A DNA stretch of 64,000 bases, from the NCBI RefSeq assembly GCF_900188485.1, contig NZ_FZPH01000001.1, positions 558,001 to 622,000 of the forward strand, read 5' to 3'. Below the pieces are notes generated by a model. It saw only the letters and a program-made list of their open reading frames with translations. It had not been told where the DNA came from and did no database searches. The stretch is from Asanoa hainanensis (GTDB taxonomy: Bacteria > Actinomycetota > Actinomycetes > Mycobacteriales > Micromonosporaceae). Positions 41,540 to 49,568 of the stretch are shown here, piece by piece (position 1 is the first letter of the stretch; each line of letters opens with the position of its first letter). A program made the translations under genes and the position numbers.

Positions 41540-43720
41540 TCAGTGGGTCGTGACGTCGGCCAACTCGCGGTCGTTCGCCGCCGCGTCGAGGTGCCGGCGC
41601 AGTTTCGCGCCCTCCAGGTCGACGTCCGGCAGGATCCGGTCGAGCCAGCGCGGCAGCCACCACGCCGACCGGCCGAGCATCGACATCACCGCGGGTACGA
41701 GGGTCAGCCGCACGACGAACGCGTCGACCGCCACACCGACCGCGAGCGCGAAGCCCATCGACTTGATCACGGGGTCGTCGAGCAGGACGAAGCCGGCGAA
41801 CACCGCGGTCATGATCAGGGCGGCCGCCGTCACGACCCGGGCGCCGTGGCCCATGCCGTTGACCGTCGCCCGGGTCGGCGTGTCGCCGTGCACGAAGTCC
41901 TCGCGCATCCGCGACACCAGGAAGACCTCGTAGTCCATCGCCAGGCCGAACAGGATGCCGATCAGCAGGATCGGCAGGAAGCTGACCAGCGGGCCGGGCG
42001 TGTCGAGGCCGACGAGCCCGGCCAGGTGGCCCTGCTGGAAGACCAGCGTGGTCAGGCCGAACGTCGCGCCGACGGTGAGCAGGAAGCCCAGCGCCGCCTT
42101 GATCGGCACGAGCACCGACCGGAACACCACGCCCAGGAGCAGGACCGACAGGCCGACGACCAGCAGGAGGTACGTGGGCAGGGCGCGGGACAGCTTCGCC
42201 GACACGTCGATGCCGACCGCGGTCTGGCCGGTGAGCGCGATGTCGGCGCCCGCCACCCCGCGGGCGGTTTGTCTGATGTCGTGCACCAGCGTCTCGGTGG
42301 CGGGGTCGGTCGGCCCGGTCTTCGGCACCACACCCAGCAGCGCGGTCTTCCCGTCCTGGCTGAGGTTCGGCGGTGTCACGGCCAGCAGGTTGGGCGTACC
42401 CGCGAGATCGTGGGAAACCTCGGCCACCGCGGCGGTGGTGGCGGCCACGCTGTCGGTGCTGACGACCAGGGCGAGGCGCCCGGTGAAGCCCGGCCCGAAG
42501 CCCTCCGTGATCAGGTCGTTGGCGGCCCGGGTCGGGCTGCCGACCGGCGCGGTGCTGGCGTCGGGCAGGGCGAGCCGCATGTCCAGGGTCGGCAGCGCGA
42601 GCGCGCCGAGCCCGAGCAGGCCGGCCAGCAGCAACGGCACCCGGAACCGGATCACCTGCTTGGCCCACCGGAAGCCCGCCGGTTCGCGGCGGTGTGACTG
42701 CTCGAGGGTGATCGCCTTGCGGGGCAGCACGCGCCGGCCGGCGAAGCCCAGGAGCGCGGGCAGCAGGGTGATCGCGACCAGCACGGCGACGGCGACGGTG
42801 CCGGCGGCGGCCAGGCCCATCACGGTCAGGAACGGGATGCCGACCAGGGCGAGGCCGGCCAGCGCGATGACGACCGTGCCACCGGCGAACAGCACGGCCG
42901 AGCCGGCGGTGCCGAGCGCCCGGCCGGCGGCCTCGGGTGGCGGCACCCCGTCGCGGACGTGCTGGCGGTAGCGGGAGGTGATGAACAGCGAGTAGTCGAT
43001 GCCGACGGCCAGCCCGAGCATCAGCGCGAGGATCGGGGCGGTGCTGGTCAGGCCCACGACGCCGCTGAGCGCGAACAGCCCGGCCATGCCCGCGCCGACC
43101 CCGATCAGCGCGGTCAGCATGGTCATCCCGGCAGCGACCAGCGAGCCGAGGGTGACCACGAGGACGGCTAGCGCGATCAACACGCCGATGCCCTCGGTGC
43201 CGCCCATCTCGGGCTGGTTGTGCATGACCTCGCCGCCGTGCTCGACCCGCAGCCCGGCCTGCTCGGCGGCGGCGCCCGAGTGCGCGTAGGCGTCCCGCTG
43301 CGCGTCGGTGATCGCGTCGTCCTGGGCCGCGAACTGCACCTGGACCAGCGCGTGCCGGCCGTCCTGCGAGACGGCGCCGGCCGCAAACGGGTCGACCGCG
43401 GCGACCGCGCCGGGCAGGGAGCCGGCCTCGCGCACCACCGCCTCGACGGCCGCCCTGGCGTCGGCGTCGCGCAGCGTGCGGCCCTGCGGCGCGGCGATCA
43501 CGATCGTGCCGGTGGTGCCGCTGGCCTGGGGGAACTCGCGGGCCAGGGCGTCGATGGCGCGCTGTGACTCCGTACCCGGCATGGTGAAGTCGTTGGTGGT
43601 CGGTTTCATGAACGCGGCGGCGGCGGCGCCGAGCGCGACCAGGACCACGAGCCAGAGGGCGACGACGAGCCGGCGCCGTTGGAAGGACGCGCGGCCGAGG
43701 CGATAGAGGACGGTTGCCAT
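41540..43720 (-). CDS. MMPL-family RND transporter
   Basis: Encodes 726 residues from ATG 43720 (AGAGGGAGAC upstream); the longer open frame is spurious. Two MMPL halves each have one helix, a periplasmic domain and five helices. They carry FMKPTTNDFTMPGTESQRAIDAL after helix 1, GLAVGIDYSLFITSRYRQHVRDG in half one and GLAMDYEVFLVSRMREDFVHG in half two (the proton-relay Asp-Tyr pairs). MMPL proteins export lipids, siderophores or hydrophobic metabolites in actinobacteria. Two 15-bp palindromes (43744, 43844) lie in the divergent region toward the DUF998 gene. No TetR gene is adjacent. Confidence 0.93.
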   Translation of the reverse strand: MATVLYRLGRASFQRRRLVVALWLVVLVALGAAAAAFMKPTTNDFTMPGTESQRAIDALAREFPQASGTTGTIVIAAPQGRTLRDADARAAVEAVVREAGSLPGAVAAVDPFAAGAVSQDGRHALVQVQFAAQDDAITDAQRDAYAHSGAAAEQAGLRVEHGGEVMHNQPEMGGTEGIGVLIALAVLVVTLGSLVAAGMTMLTALIGVGAGMAGLFALSGVVGLTSTAPILALMLGLAVGIDYSLFITSRYRQHVRDGVPPPEAAGRALGTAGSAVLFAGGTVVIALAGLALVGIPFLTVMGLAAAGTVAVAVLVAITLLPALLGFAGRRVLPRKAITLEQSHRREPAGFRWAKQVIRFRVPLLLAGLLGLGALALPTLDMRLALPDASTAPVGSPTRAANDLITEGFGPGFTGRLALVVSTDSVAATTAAVAEVSHDLAGTPNLLAVTPPNLSQDGKTALLGVVPKTGPTDPATETLVHDIRQTARGVAGADIALTGQTAVGIDVSAKLSRALPTYLLLVVGLSVLLLGVVFRSVLVPIKAALGFLLTVGATFGLTTLVFQQGHLAGLVGLDTPGPLVSFLPILLIGILFGLAMDYEVFLVSRMREDFVHGDTPTRATVNGMGHGARVVTAAALIMTAVFAGFVLLDDPVIKSMGFALAVGVAVDAFVVRLTLVPAVMSMLGRSAWWLPRWLDRILPDVDLEGAKLRRHLDAAANDRELADVTTH

Positions 43721-43743
43721 GTCTCCCTCTTGCGGGCGGGGGT

Positions 43744-43758
43744 GGCATGGACCATGCC
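43744..43758. promoter_or_regulatory. 15-bp palindrome upstream of the MMPL gene (site 1)
   Basis: GGCATGGACCATGCC is a perfect palindrome (7-bp arms, central A), 24 bases before the MMPL start codon. It matches site 2 at 13 of 15 positions. Confidence 0.55.
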
Positions 43759-43843
43759 CGGCAAAGCTGATTATCGGCTCACAGCTTGACCCGGATGTGA
43801 AAAACGTCCCAGGTTGCGGCGTGATCAAAAACCCGGCGTAGTT

Positions 43844-43858
43844 GGCACGAACCATGCC
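43844..43858. promoter_or_regulatory. 15-bp palindrome upstream of the DUF998 gene (site 2)
   Basis: GGCACGAACCATGCC lies 12 bases before the GTG at 43870 and exactly 100 bases (centre to centre) from site 1. It is flanked by TT and AA, which extends the symmetry to TTGGCA-N7-TGCCAA. Confidence 0.55.
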
Positions 43859-43869
43859 AAAATCGGGCG

Positions 43870-44487
43870 GTGCGTGCGGTGCCGGGGTGGGCCCTGGTCT
43901 CGGCGATCCTGGCCCCGATCTTTCTCCTGGGTGGACTCGTGCTGGCCACCGCACGGCAGTCGGCGAGCTACAGCTCGACCCGCGACACGATCAGCGCCCT
44001 CGGCGGACTCGGCGCCACCGACCGCTGGATCATGGTCATCGGCTTCACCGGCATGGGCATCTGCTTCATCGTGACCGGCCTGGGCCTGCGCCCAGCGATG
44101 CTGGCCGGCCGCGTCGTGATGGTCTTCGGCGGCGTGGTCTCCCTGGCCAGCGCGTTCTTCCCGCAGCCGGTGGTCGGCCAGTCGGCGATGCACGGCCTGG
44201 TCGCCGGCGCGGGCTTCGTCGCGCTCATGGTCTGGCCGGCGTTCGCCTTCCGCACGGAGCCGTTCGCCCCGTGGTCCCTGCGCCCGACGGCGTCCCTGCT
44301 GGCCGTCGGCGTGATGATCGTCCTGCTGTTCTGGTTCGCGTACGAGCTGTTCAACCGCGGCGACCAGATCGGCCTGACGGAACGCTTCCTGGCGGCCGCG
44401 GAGTCCCTGTGGCCGGTAGTAGTGGTCTTCAACGCCCGCCAACTCAACCCGGCCTTCGTAGCACTCGCCTCAGAGAAAAGCGGATGA
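43870..44487 (+). CDS. DUF998-family membrane protein
   Basis: Encodes 205 residues from GTG 43870. It has six hydrophobic helices and the DUF998 pattern: YSSTRDTISALGGLGATDRWIMVIGFTGMGICFIVTGLGL in the first third, then FFPQPVVGQSAMHGLVAGAGFVALMVWPAFAFR, where the histidine in the fourth helix is typical. The function of DUF998 is unknown. It is divergent from the MMPL exporter and shares a pair of palindromic sites with it, so co-regulation is likely. The start codon has no clear ribosome site; the frame's composition is coding from the first residue. Confidence 0.82.
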   Translation: MRAVPGWALVSAILAPIFLLGGLVLATARQSASYSSTRDTISALGGLGATDRWIMVIGFTGMGICFIVTGLGLRPAMLAGRVVMVFGGVVSLASAFFPQPVVGQSAMHGLVAGAGFVALMVWPAFAFRTEPFAPWSLRPTASLLAVGVMIVLLFWFAYELFNRGDQIGLTERFLAAAESLWPVVVVFNARQLNPAFVALASEKSG

Positions 44488-44511
44488 GCCGTTGTTGACA
44501 GTCCGGCCCGG

Positions 44512-44517
44512 TAACGT
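44512..44517 (+). promoter_or_regulatory. Putative leaderless -10 element for the PEP-mutase-family gene
   Basis: TAACGT ends six bases before ATG 44524, with no ribosome-binding site between. TTGACA at 44495-44500 is too close (11 bases) to serve as its -35. Confidence 0.4.
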
Positions 44518-44523
44518 CCGGGC

Positions 44524-45291
44524 ATGACGTTCCGAGACCTCCACGACGGCGCGCTCCCGCTGCTGCTTCCCAACGCGTGGGACGTCGCCTCGGCGCTGGC
44601 CTTCGTTTCGGCGGGCTTCGCCGCGGTAGGCACGACGAGCTTCGGCGTCTCAGCGGCCCTGGGCGTTCCAGACGGCCGAGCCGCGACCCGCGACGCGTCC
44701 CGGGCGCTGGCCCACGCCCTGTCGACCCTGCCGGCGTTCGTCTCGGTCGACATCGAGGACGGCTATTCGGCGGACCCGGGCGAGGTAGCGGACTACGTGG
44801 CAAGCCTGGGCGTCGCGGGCGTCAACGTGGAGGACAGCACGGACGGCCGGCTGGTCGAGCCGGCGGCCCACGCGGAGAAGATCGCGGAGATCAAGGACCG
44901 CAACCCGGCCGTGTACGTCAACGCCCGCACCGACACATACTGGCTGGGCCAGGACGCCACCCTCTCGGCAACGCTGGAACGGGCCGCCGCCTACGTCTCG
45001 GCCGGCGCGGACGGCATCTTCGTCCCGGGCGCGACGAAGCCGGCCGAGCTTCGCGAGCTCGCGGTTAATTTGCCGGTGCCGGTCAACGTGCTGGTGATCC
45101 CGGAGCTGTCCCTGCCGCACCTGGCCGACCTGGGCATCCGCCGGGTCAGCACCGGCTCACTCCCCTACCGCGCGGCCTTGGACGCGGCGGTCGCCGTCGC
45201 CACCGCGGTCCGCGACGGCCAGGCACCGCCCGCCGCAACCTCATACGCCGAGGCACAGGACCGCCTGATCCGATACGCCGCTGATCGGTAG
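44524..45291 (+). CDS. Isocitrate lyase/PEP phosphonomutase-family protein
   Basis: Encodes 255 residues with a TIM-barrel of the ICL/PEPM type: PLLLPNAWDVASALAFVSAGFAAVGTTSFGVSAALG at the N-terminus, FVSVDIEDGYSADPGEVADYV (metal-binding Asp in the DIED-like strand), GVNVEDSTDGRLVEPAAHAEKI, and VYVNARTDTYWLG. The C-terminal part has IFVPGATKPAELRELAVNLPVPVNVLV. The isocitrate-lyase K-K-C-G-H active-site loop is absent, so it is more likely a mutase, hydrolase or C-C lyase acting on a small oxo-acid. Cytosolic. It stands alone downstream of the DUF998 gene. Confidence 0.85.
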   Translation: MTFRDLHDGALPLLLPNAWDVASALAFVSAGFAAVGTTSFGVSAALGVPDGRAATRDASRALAHALSTLPAFVSVDIEDGYSADPGEVADYVASLGVAGVNVEDSTDGRLVEPAAHAEKIAEIKDRNPAVYVNARTDTYWLGQDATLSATLERAAAYVSAGADGIFVPGATKPAELRELAVNLPVPVNVLVIPELSLPHLADLGIRRVSTGSLPYRAALDAAVAVATAVRDGQAPPAATSYAEAQDRLIRYAADR

Positions 45292-45364
45292 CCCGCAGGT
45301 CCGCGACACGGCCGACCAATGCCGGCTTTCGGTGGCCCGCAGATCCAAGGCCCGTAGCTCCCGG

Positions 45365-45456
45365 CCCGCAGCGCCAACGCCGCAGGTCCGCGGCCCCAGG
45401 GCCAACGCCGCAGGTCCCCGGCCCAGGGCCAACGCCCGTGGGTTCGCGGGCCGCAG
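45365..45456. repeat. Short degenerate tandem repeat, about three 27-28 bp units
   Basis: The core GCCAACGCCGCAGGTCC occurs at 45373 and 45401 and, degenerate, at 45428, each followed by a CGCGG-like stretch, giving a 27-28 bp period. It lies in the convergent gap between the PEP-mutase-family gene and the GNAT gene. Confidence 0.6.
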
Positions 45457-45467
45457 GGCGAGGCCTG

Positions 45468-45998
45468 TTAGTCCGTGGACAGGCGGGCGTGTAGGTGCAT
45501 GTCGTGCCAGCCGTCCGCGTGCTTCGCCTCGGCGCGTTTGGTGCCTTCCAGGGCGAAGCCGGCTCGTTCGGCGACCGCGCACGAGGCCGGGTTCGCGGTC
45601 GAGTGGGCCACCTCGATCCGGTGTAGCCCGAGCTTGCCGAACGACCAACCGGTGAGCGCGGTCAACGCCCGCCCGGCCACTCCCGCGCCGCGGGCGGTGG
45701 GCAGCACCCAGTAGGAGACCTCGGCCAGCCCCTCGGCCAGGTCGATCCGGCGCAGGCTGATCTGGCCGACGACCGCGCCGGCGCGCTCGATCGCGAAGCC
45801 GGCGCCGCTCTCGCCGCTCCAGCGGCCGCGCCACGACGCGATCCAGGCCTCCGCTTCCAGCGGGGTCATCGAACGGCAGTGCCAACGCTGGACGCCGGGG
45901 TCGGCGTAGCCGGCCAGCACGACCTCGAGGTCGTCCGCACGCCAGGGTCGCAACCGGACGCCATCGCCGTCGATCTCGGGTTGTTTCGTCGTGGACAT
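45468..45998 (-). CDS. GNAT-family acetyltransferase (RimJ/RimL-like)
   Basis: Encodes 176 residues from ATG 45998 (MSTTKQPEIDGDGVRLRPW). It is RimJ/L-like: RLRPWRADDLEVVLAGYADP, then IERAGAVVGQISLRRIDLAEGLAEVSYWVLPTARGAGVAGRALTAL, where R-G-A-G-V-A-G-R is the acetyl-CoA loop, and GLHRIEVAHSTANPASCAVAERAGFALEGTKR, the classic N-x-A-S-xxV-A-x-x-x-G-F-x-x-E-G motif. It probably acetylates a protein N-terminus or small amine. The longer open frame reaches through the 73-bp hairpin upstream and is unlikely to be coding there. Confidence 0.85.
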   Translation of the reverse strand: MSTTKQPEIDGDGVRLRPWRADDLEVVLAGYADPGVQRWHCRSMTPLEAEAWIASWRGRWSGESGAGFAIERAGAVVGQISLRRIDLAEGLAEVSYWVLPTARGAGVAGRALTALTGWSFGKLGLHRIEVAHSTANPASCAVAERAGFALEGTKRAEAKHADGWHDMHLHARLSTD

Positions 45999-46080
45999 CG
46001 CGCCGGGCGGCACCGCGGGAGTTGCTAGAGAAGGCACCCGGCGACGATATCCGCGCTGGTCAGCCACCCGCTTCGCGGGC

Positions 46081-46153
46081 CTTTGCTCTGCACCCACATA
46101 CGCATCACCGGTAGGCCGGCTACCGGTGATGCGTATGTGGGTGCAGAGCAAAG
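46081..46153. repeat. 73-bp perfect hairpin (34-bp arms, 5-base loop)
   Basis: The left arm 46081-46114 is exactly reverse-complementary to the right arm 46120-46153 around a GCCGG loop. The arms (starting CTTTGCTCTGCACCC) are less GC-rich than the flanks and the pairing ends sharply. The element lies between two divergent genes, 83 bases upstream of the GNAT start codon. It could be a miniature inverted-repeat element, a protein-binding cruciform or a structured RNA. Confidence 0.85.
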
Positions 46154-46235
46154 CGGCTGAGGGGCATGAAGGTCGGCGGGCTGGGTATGCGCCGATATGT
46201 ACGGCATGACGACAGGTTGTACGGAGGCGATGGCC

Positions 46236-46523
46236 GTGCTCAGTCAGAGCGACCGGCAGCGGTTGGCCGAGATCGAGCGGCACCTGGCGCTCGAAGATCC
46301 ACGGTTCGCCCGGCGAATGCGGGGGCGCAGCCGGCAATGGGTGGGGCTCGTGGTGCCGATCGTGGTCATCGTCGCGCTGCTCGCCCTGACGCCGCTGATG
46401 CTGATCATGTGGGATCGGCCCGGCGTCGCCGCCCTGGGTGTCGTCGCCGCACTGGCCATGATGACCTGGTTCGTCGGCCGCACCGCCGCTCCCCGCCGGC
46501 GCCGACGGTCCCGACCGTGGTGA
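46236..46523 (+). CDS. DUF3040 small membrane protein
   Basis: Encodes 95 residues. GTG 46236 is eight bases after GGAGG, whereas ATG 46230 is only two bases away. The protein then starts LSQSDRQRLAEIERHLALEDPRFARRM, the standard DUF3040 opening. Two membrane helices (WVGLVVPIVVIVALLALTPLMLIM and PGVAALGVVAALAMMTWFVG) and a basic tail (RRRRRSR) follow. Function unknown; the family is actinobacterial and often sits near DNA-repair or cell-division genes. Its stop overlaps the LigD-like start (GTGA), so the two are coupled. Confidence 0.82.
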   Translation: MLSQSDRQRLAEIERHLALEDPRFARRMRGRSRQWVGLVVPIVVIVALLALTPLMLIMWDRPGVAALGVVAALAMMTWFVGRTAAPRRRRRSRPW

Positions 46524-48094
46524 CGCCGCGCGAGAAGCTCGCGCCGTACCGGGGCAAGCGCGACTTCGGCAAGACGCCGGAGCCGTCGGGCACGCGCCGC
46601 ACCACGAGCGACGGCGGCCGGCGATTCGTCGTGCAGCGGCACCGCGCCCGCAACCTCCACTACGACGTACGCCTGGAGATCGATGGTGTGCTCGTGAGTT
46701 GGGCCGTGCCGAAGGGTCCGACGCTGGCTGCCGGTGTGCGCCGCGGCGCGTACCACGTCGAAGACCATCCCATGGAGTACATCGACTTCGAGGGCGTCAT
46801 CCCGGCCGGCGAGTACGGCGGCGGCGACGTGATCGTCTGGGACACCGGCACGTGGGAGCCGCAGGAGCAGGACCCGGCGCAGGCCCTCGCCGACGGTGAG
46901 CTGCATGCCGACCTGCACGGCGAGAAACTGAAGGGCCGGTTCGTCTTCGTACGCACCCGCGCCGACGACTGGATCCTGCTGCACAAGAAGGACGCGTACG
47001 CGACGCCGAACTGGGATCCGGAGAAGCATCCCCGGTCGGTGCTGTCGGGGCGCACCAACGACGAGGTGAAAGCCGACCCGGACCGGTTGTGGCGGTCGGA
47101 CCTGCCGGCGGCGACGGCCAGCCTGGCCCTGAAGCCCGACGCCGCGACGGCGGCCGACCCGGACGAGCTCAAGGCGCTCGACAAGCTCAAGACCCAGGGC
47201 ACCTGGCACGTCTTCGGCCGCGACCTGAAGGTGACCAACCTCGACAAGGTGCTGTTCCCGGGTCGCGGGCGCGGCAGGCCGATCACCAAGCGGGACTTCC
47301 TCCGCTACACGGCGCAGATCGCGCCGACGATCCTGCCCTACCTGACCCGGCGGCCGCTGAACCTGCACCGCTATCCCGACGGCGCGGGCACCAAGGGGTT
47401 CTGGCAGAAGGAGCTTCCCGGGCACGCGCCCGAGTGGCTCGCCCGCTGGGACAACCCGGACGCCGCGCCGGGCGACTCGCGGACCTATCTCGTCGCCGAC
47501 GAACCGGCGGCGCTGCTGTGGGCGGCCAACTCCGGTGCGCTGGAGTGGCACGCCTGGACGTCGCAGGTGGACAAGCCGGACAAGCCCACGTACGCGCTGA
47601 TCGATCTGGACCCGGGCACCGACACGAAGTGGGCGGACCTGGTGACGCTGGCGCGGCTGCACCGCGAGGCGTTGGACCATCTCGGCGTGCTGTCCCGCGC
47701 CAAGCTGACCGGCAAACGCGGCATCCAGATCTGGATCCCGATCACCAGGGGCCCGTCGTACGCGACCACGCGCGCCTGGGTGGAGAAGCTGTCCCGGACG
47801 GTCGGGGCCGCCGCGCCGGACCTGGTCAGCTGGAAGTGGCAGAAGTCGGAGCGGGACGGGCTGGCGCGGCTGGACTACACCCAGAACGCGATTGGCAACA
47901 CGTTGGTCGCGCCCTACAGCCCACGGCCGGCCGCGGGTGCGCCGGTGTCGGCGCCGATCCACTGGGACGAGCTTTCCCCGAAGCTCAAGCCGGACGCGTT
48001 CACGCTGCGTACGATCATGAAGCGACTGGCAACCGAGGGCGACCCGTTCCACGACGTGGTGGTGGCCCGCCAGAAGCTGCCCCGGCTGCGCTGA
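46520..48094 (+). CDS. ligD: LigD-like NHEJ protein: 3'-phosphoesterase plus polymerase, no ligase
   Basis: Encodes 524 residues from GTG 46520. The phosphoesterase domain comes first (FVVQRHRARNLHYDVRLEIDGVLVSWAVPKGP, YHVEDHPMEYIDFEGVIPAGEYGGG, about 35-110; the metal-binding histidines are present). The primase-like polymerase domain follows from about 220: VTNLDKVLFPG, LNLHRYPDG, GFWQKELP and PTYALIDLDPGTDTKW with the catalytic Asp-x-Asp. In mycobacterial LigD a ligase domain joins these two. Here it is missing, so end-sealing would need a separate ATP-dependent ligase and Ku encoded elsewhere. Coupled to the DUF3040 gene by GTGA. Confidence 0.92.
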   Translation: MTPREKLAPYRGKRDFGKTPEPSGTRRTTSDGGRRFVVQRHRARNLHYDVRLEIDGVLVSWAVPKGPTLAAGVRRGAYHVEDHPMEYIDFEGVIPAGEYGGGDVIVWDTGTWEPQEQDPAQALADGELHADLHGEKLKGRFVFVRTRADDWILLHKKDAYATPNWDPEKHPRSVLSGRTNDEVKADPDRLWRSDLPAATASLALKPDAATAADPDELKALDKLKTQGTWHVFGRDLKVTNLDKVLFPGRGRGRPITKRDFLRYTAQIAPTILPYLTRRPLNLHRYPDGAGTKGFWQKELPGHAPEWLARWDNPDAAPGDSRTYLVADEPAALLWAANSGALEWHAWTSQVDKPDKPTYALIDLDPGTDTKWADLVTLARLHREALDHLGVLSRAKLTGKRGIQIWIPITRGPSYATTRAWVEKLSRTVGAAAPDLVSWKWQKSERDGLARLDYTQNAIGNTLVAPYSPRPAAGAPVSAPIHWDELSPKLKPDAFTLRTIMKRLATEGDPFHDVVVARQKLPRLR

Positions 48095-48140
48095 CCTCGG
48101 TGTAGTTTTTTGCCGCTTGATTGTTGTTCGCTGGCGATTA

Positions 48141-48169
48141 TTGACGCCATCATGTTGCATGGAGATACT
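48141..48169 (+). promoter_or_regulatory. Putative promoter of the M15 peptidase gene
   Basis: TTGACG (48141) and GATACT (48164) are 17 bases apart in an unusually AT-rich gap. The predicted start, about 48176, leaves a 40-base leader with GGGAGG before ATG 48215. Confidence 0.5.
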
Positions 48170-48214
48170 TCCATCCGTCAATGTTTTCCACTTGACCTTG
48201 ACGGGAGGCGCTCC

Positions 48215-48988
48215 ATGCGCCGCGTACTCACCAAGCTTCTCGCAGTCCTCTCCCTCGCCGTCGCGTCGACAGCGGTCGGCCTGGTCACCACCGCGGGTGC
48301 CGCGCAGGCCGACGGTTGCTACACCTGGGGCCGTCAGCTGTCCCAGGGGATGTCCGGCGAAGACGTGCGCCAGCTCCAGATCCGGGTCGCCGGCTACCCC
48401 GGCACCGGCGGCGTCCTCGGCATCGACGGCGCCTTCGGCCCCGCCACCCGGTCGGCCGTGGTCCGGTTCCAGCAGGCGTACGGCCTCAGCGCCGACGGCA
48501 TCGCCGGCCCCAACACGTTCAACCGCCTCTACGCGCTGCAGGACGACGACTGCACGCCGGTCAACTTCTCCTACGCGGAGCTCAACAACTGCAACAGCAC
48601 CTGGGCGGGCGGCAACGTGTCGGCGTCGACCGCCCGGTTCAACGCCCTGGTCACGATGTGGAAGCTCCAGGCGCTCCGGCACGCCCTCGGCGACCAGCAG
48701 ATCCGGGTGACCAGCGGCTTCCGCAGCCAGGCGTGCAACAGCGCGGTCGGCGGGGCGAGCAGCAGCCGGCACCTGTACGGCGACGCCGCCGACCTCGGCT
48801 CCGGGCCACACTCGCTGTGCACGCTCGCTCAGGCGGCCCGCAACCACGGGTTCGCGGGCATCCTCGGCCCGGGCTACCCGGACCACAACGACCACACCCA
48901 CGTCGACGGCCGCCCGAGCCGGTTCTGGTCGGCCCCGAACTGCGGGGTGGGTGGCCGAGCGATGCGCGACCCGCTGGACGACAACTGA
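48215..48988 (+). CDS. Secreted peptidoglycan-binding M15-type D,D-peptidase
   Basis: Encodes 257 residues; GGGAGG lies six bases before ATG 48215. A Sec signal (RRVLTKLLAVLSLAVASTAVGLV...AQA) precedes a PG_binding_1 domain (LSQGMSGEDVRQLQIRVAGYPGTGGVLGIDGAFGPATRSAVVRFQQAYGLSADGIAGPNTF, about 48-108). An M15-type peptidase follows with zinc ligands SSRHLYGDAADLGS (His, Asp) and DHNDHTHVDGR (His). It should trim D-Ala-D-Ala or cross-bridges in the wall; two Cys pairs suggest disulfides. The upstream 120 bases are AT-rich with a recognisable promoter. Confidence 0.9.
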   Translation: MRRVLTKLLAVLSLAVASTAVGLVTTAGAAQADGCYTWGRQLSQGMSGEDVRQLQIRVAGYPGTGGVLGIDGAFGPATRSAVVRFQQAYGLSADGIAGPNTFNRLYALQDDDCTPVNFSYAELNNCNSTWAGGNVSASTARFNALVTMWKLQALRHALGDQQIRVTSGFRSQACNSAVGGASSSRHLYGDAADLGSGPHSLCTLAQAARNHGFAGILGPGYPDHNDHTHVDGRPSRFWSAPNCGVGGRAMRDPLDDN

Positions 48989-49024
48989 CCCTCTGAACGC
49001 GCCGCGACAGGGCATGTTGGAGGG

Positions 49025-49411
49025 ATGGAGGTTCTCAGCAGCCGCATCCTGCTCCGACCGTCCGACGTCGAGCGCAGCCAACGGTTCTATCGGGAGGTGC
49101 TCGGGCTCGCGGTCTACCGCGAGTTCGGGCCACCTTCCCATCCCGGGCTGGTCTTCTTCCTGGGTCAGGGGTTGCTGGAGGTCTCGGGCGGGTCGGCGTT
49201 CGAGCCGCCGGGTCCGATCCAGCTCTGGCTCCAGGTGCGCGACGTGCGGGCGGAGCATGCCCGCCTGGTCGCAGCCGGGGTGACGGTCACCCGTCCACCC
49301 CGGACGGAGCCGTGGGGCCTGATCGAGATGTCGATCGAAGATCCAGACGGGGTACGCATCGTGCTGGTCGAGGTGCCACCGGACCACCCGCTGCGCCGCG
49401 ACCCCCGATGA
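49025..49411 (+). CDS. Glyoxalase/VOC-superfamily protein (second)
   Basis: Encodes 128 residues with a VOC fold: SSRILLRPSDVERSQRFYREVLGLAVYREFG, GLVFFLGQGLLEVSGG, then IQLWLQVRDVRAEHARLVAAGVTVTRPPRTEPWGLIEMSIEDPDGVRIVLVEV. The pattern P-W-G-x-x-E-x-x-x-x-D-P-D-G keeps the late acidic metal ligand. The role could be glyoxalase-like, dioxygenase-like or drug-binding. The ATG follows CATGTT by six bases, so a leaderless transcript is possible. A 157-base gap with nothing recognisable separates it from the convergent P450 gene. Confidence 0.82.
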   Translation: MEVLSSRILLRPSDVERSQRFYREVLGLAVYREFGPPSHPGLVFFLGQGLLEVSGGSAFEPPGPIQLWLQVRDVRAEHARLVAAGVTVTRPPRTEPWGLIEMSIEDPDGVRIVLVEVPPDHPLRRDPR

Positions 49412-49568
49412 CCGCGGGCTGGGGCGTGATTCGCTCGCTGCGGGAAGTCGCCCGCTGACCACCCACTTCGCCGCGCTCCCCGCGTGCCTAATCTTCTGGG
49501 CCCGCGACTTACGTGCCACTGCCCGGTGTGGTCACACCCTCTAAGGCATCCTAGGACGAAGGCCTGGC

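Noticed and set aside
44495-44500. TTGACA as -35 for the PEP-mutase-family gene
   Set aside because: Only 11 bases separate it from the TAACGT element, too short for a standard promoter.
46067-46079. CCCGC-TTC-GCGGG hairpin followed by CCTTTGCTCT, resembling a terminator
   Set aside because: No plus-strand gene ends upstream of it, and the T-rich part belongs to the left arm of the 73-bp hairpin.
46244-49519. Long open frame antisense to LigD, M15 peptidase and VOC genes
   Set aside because: It spans three well-supported genes and their intergenic promoters; the composition is shadow-like.
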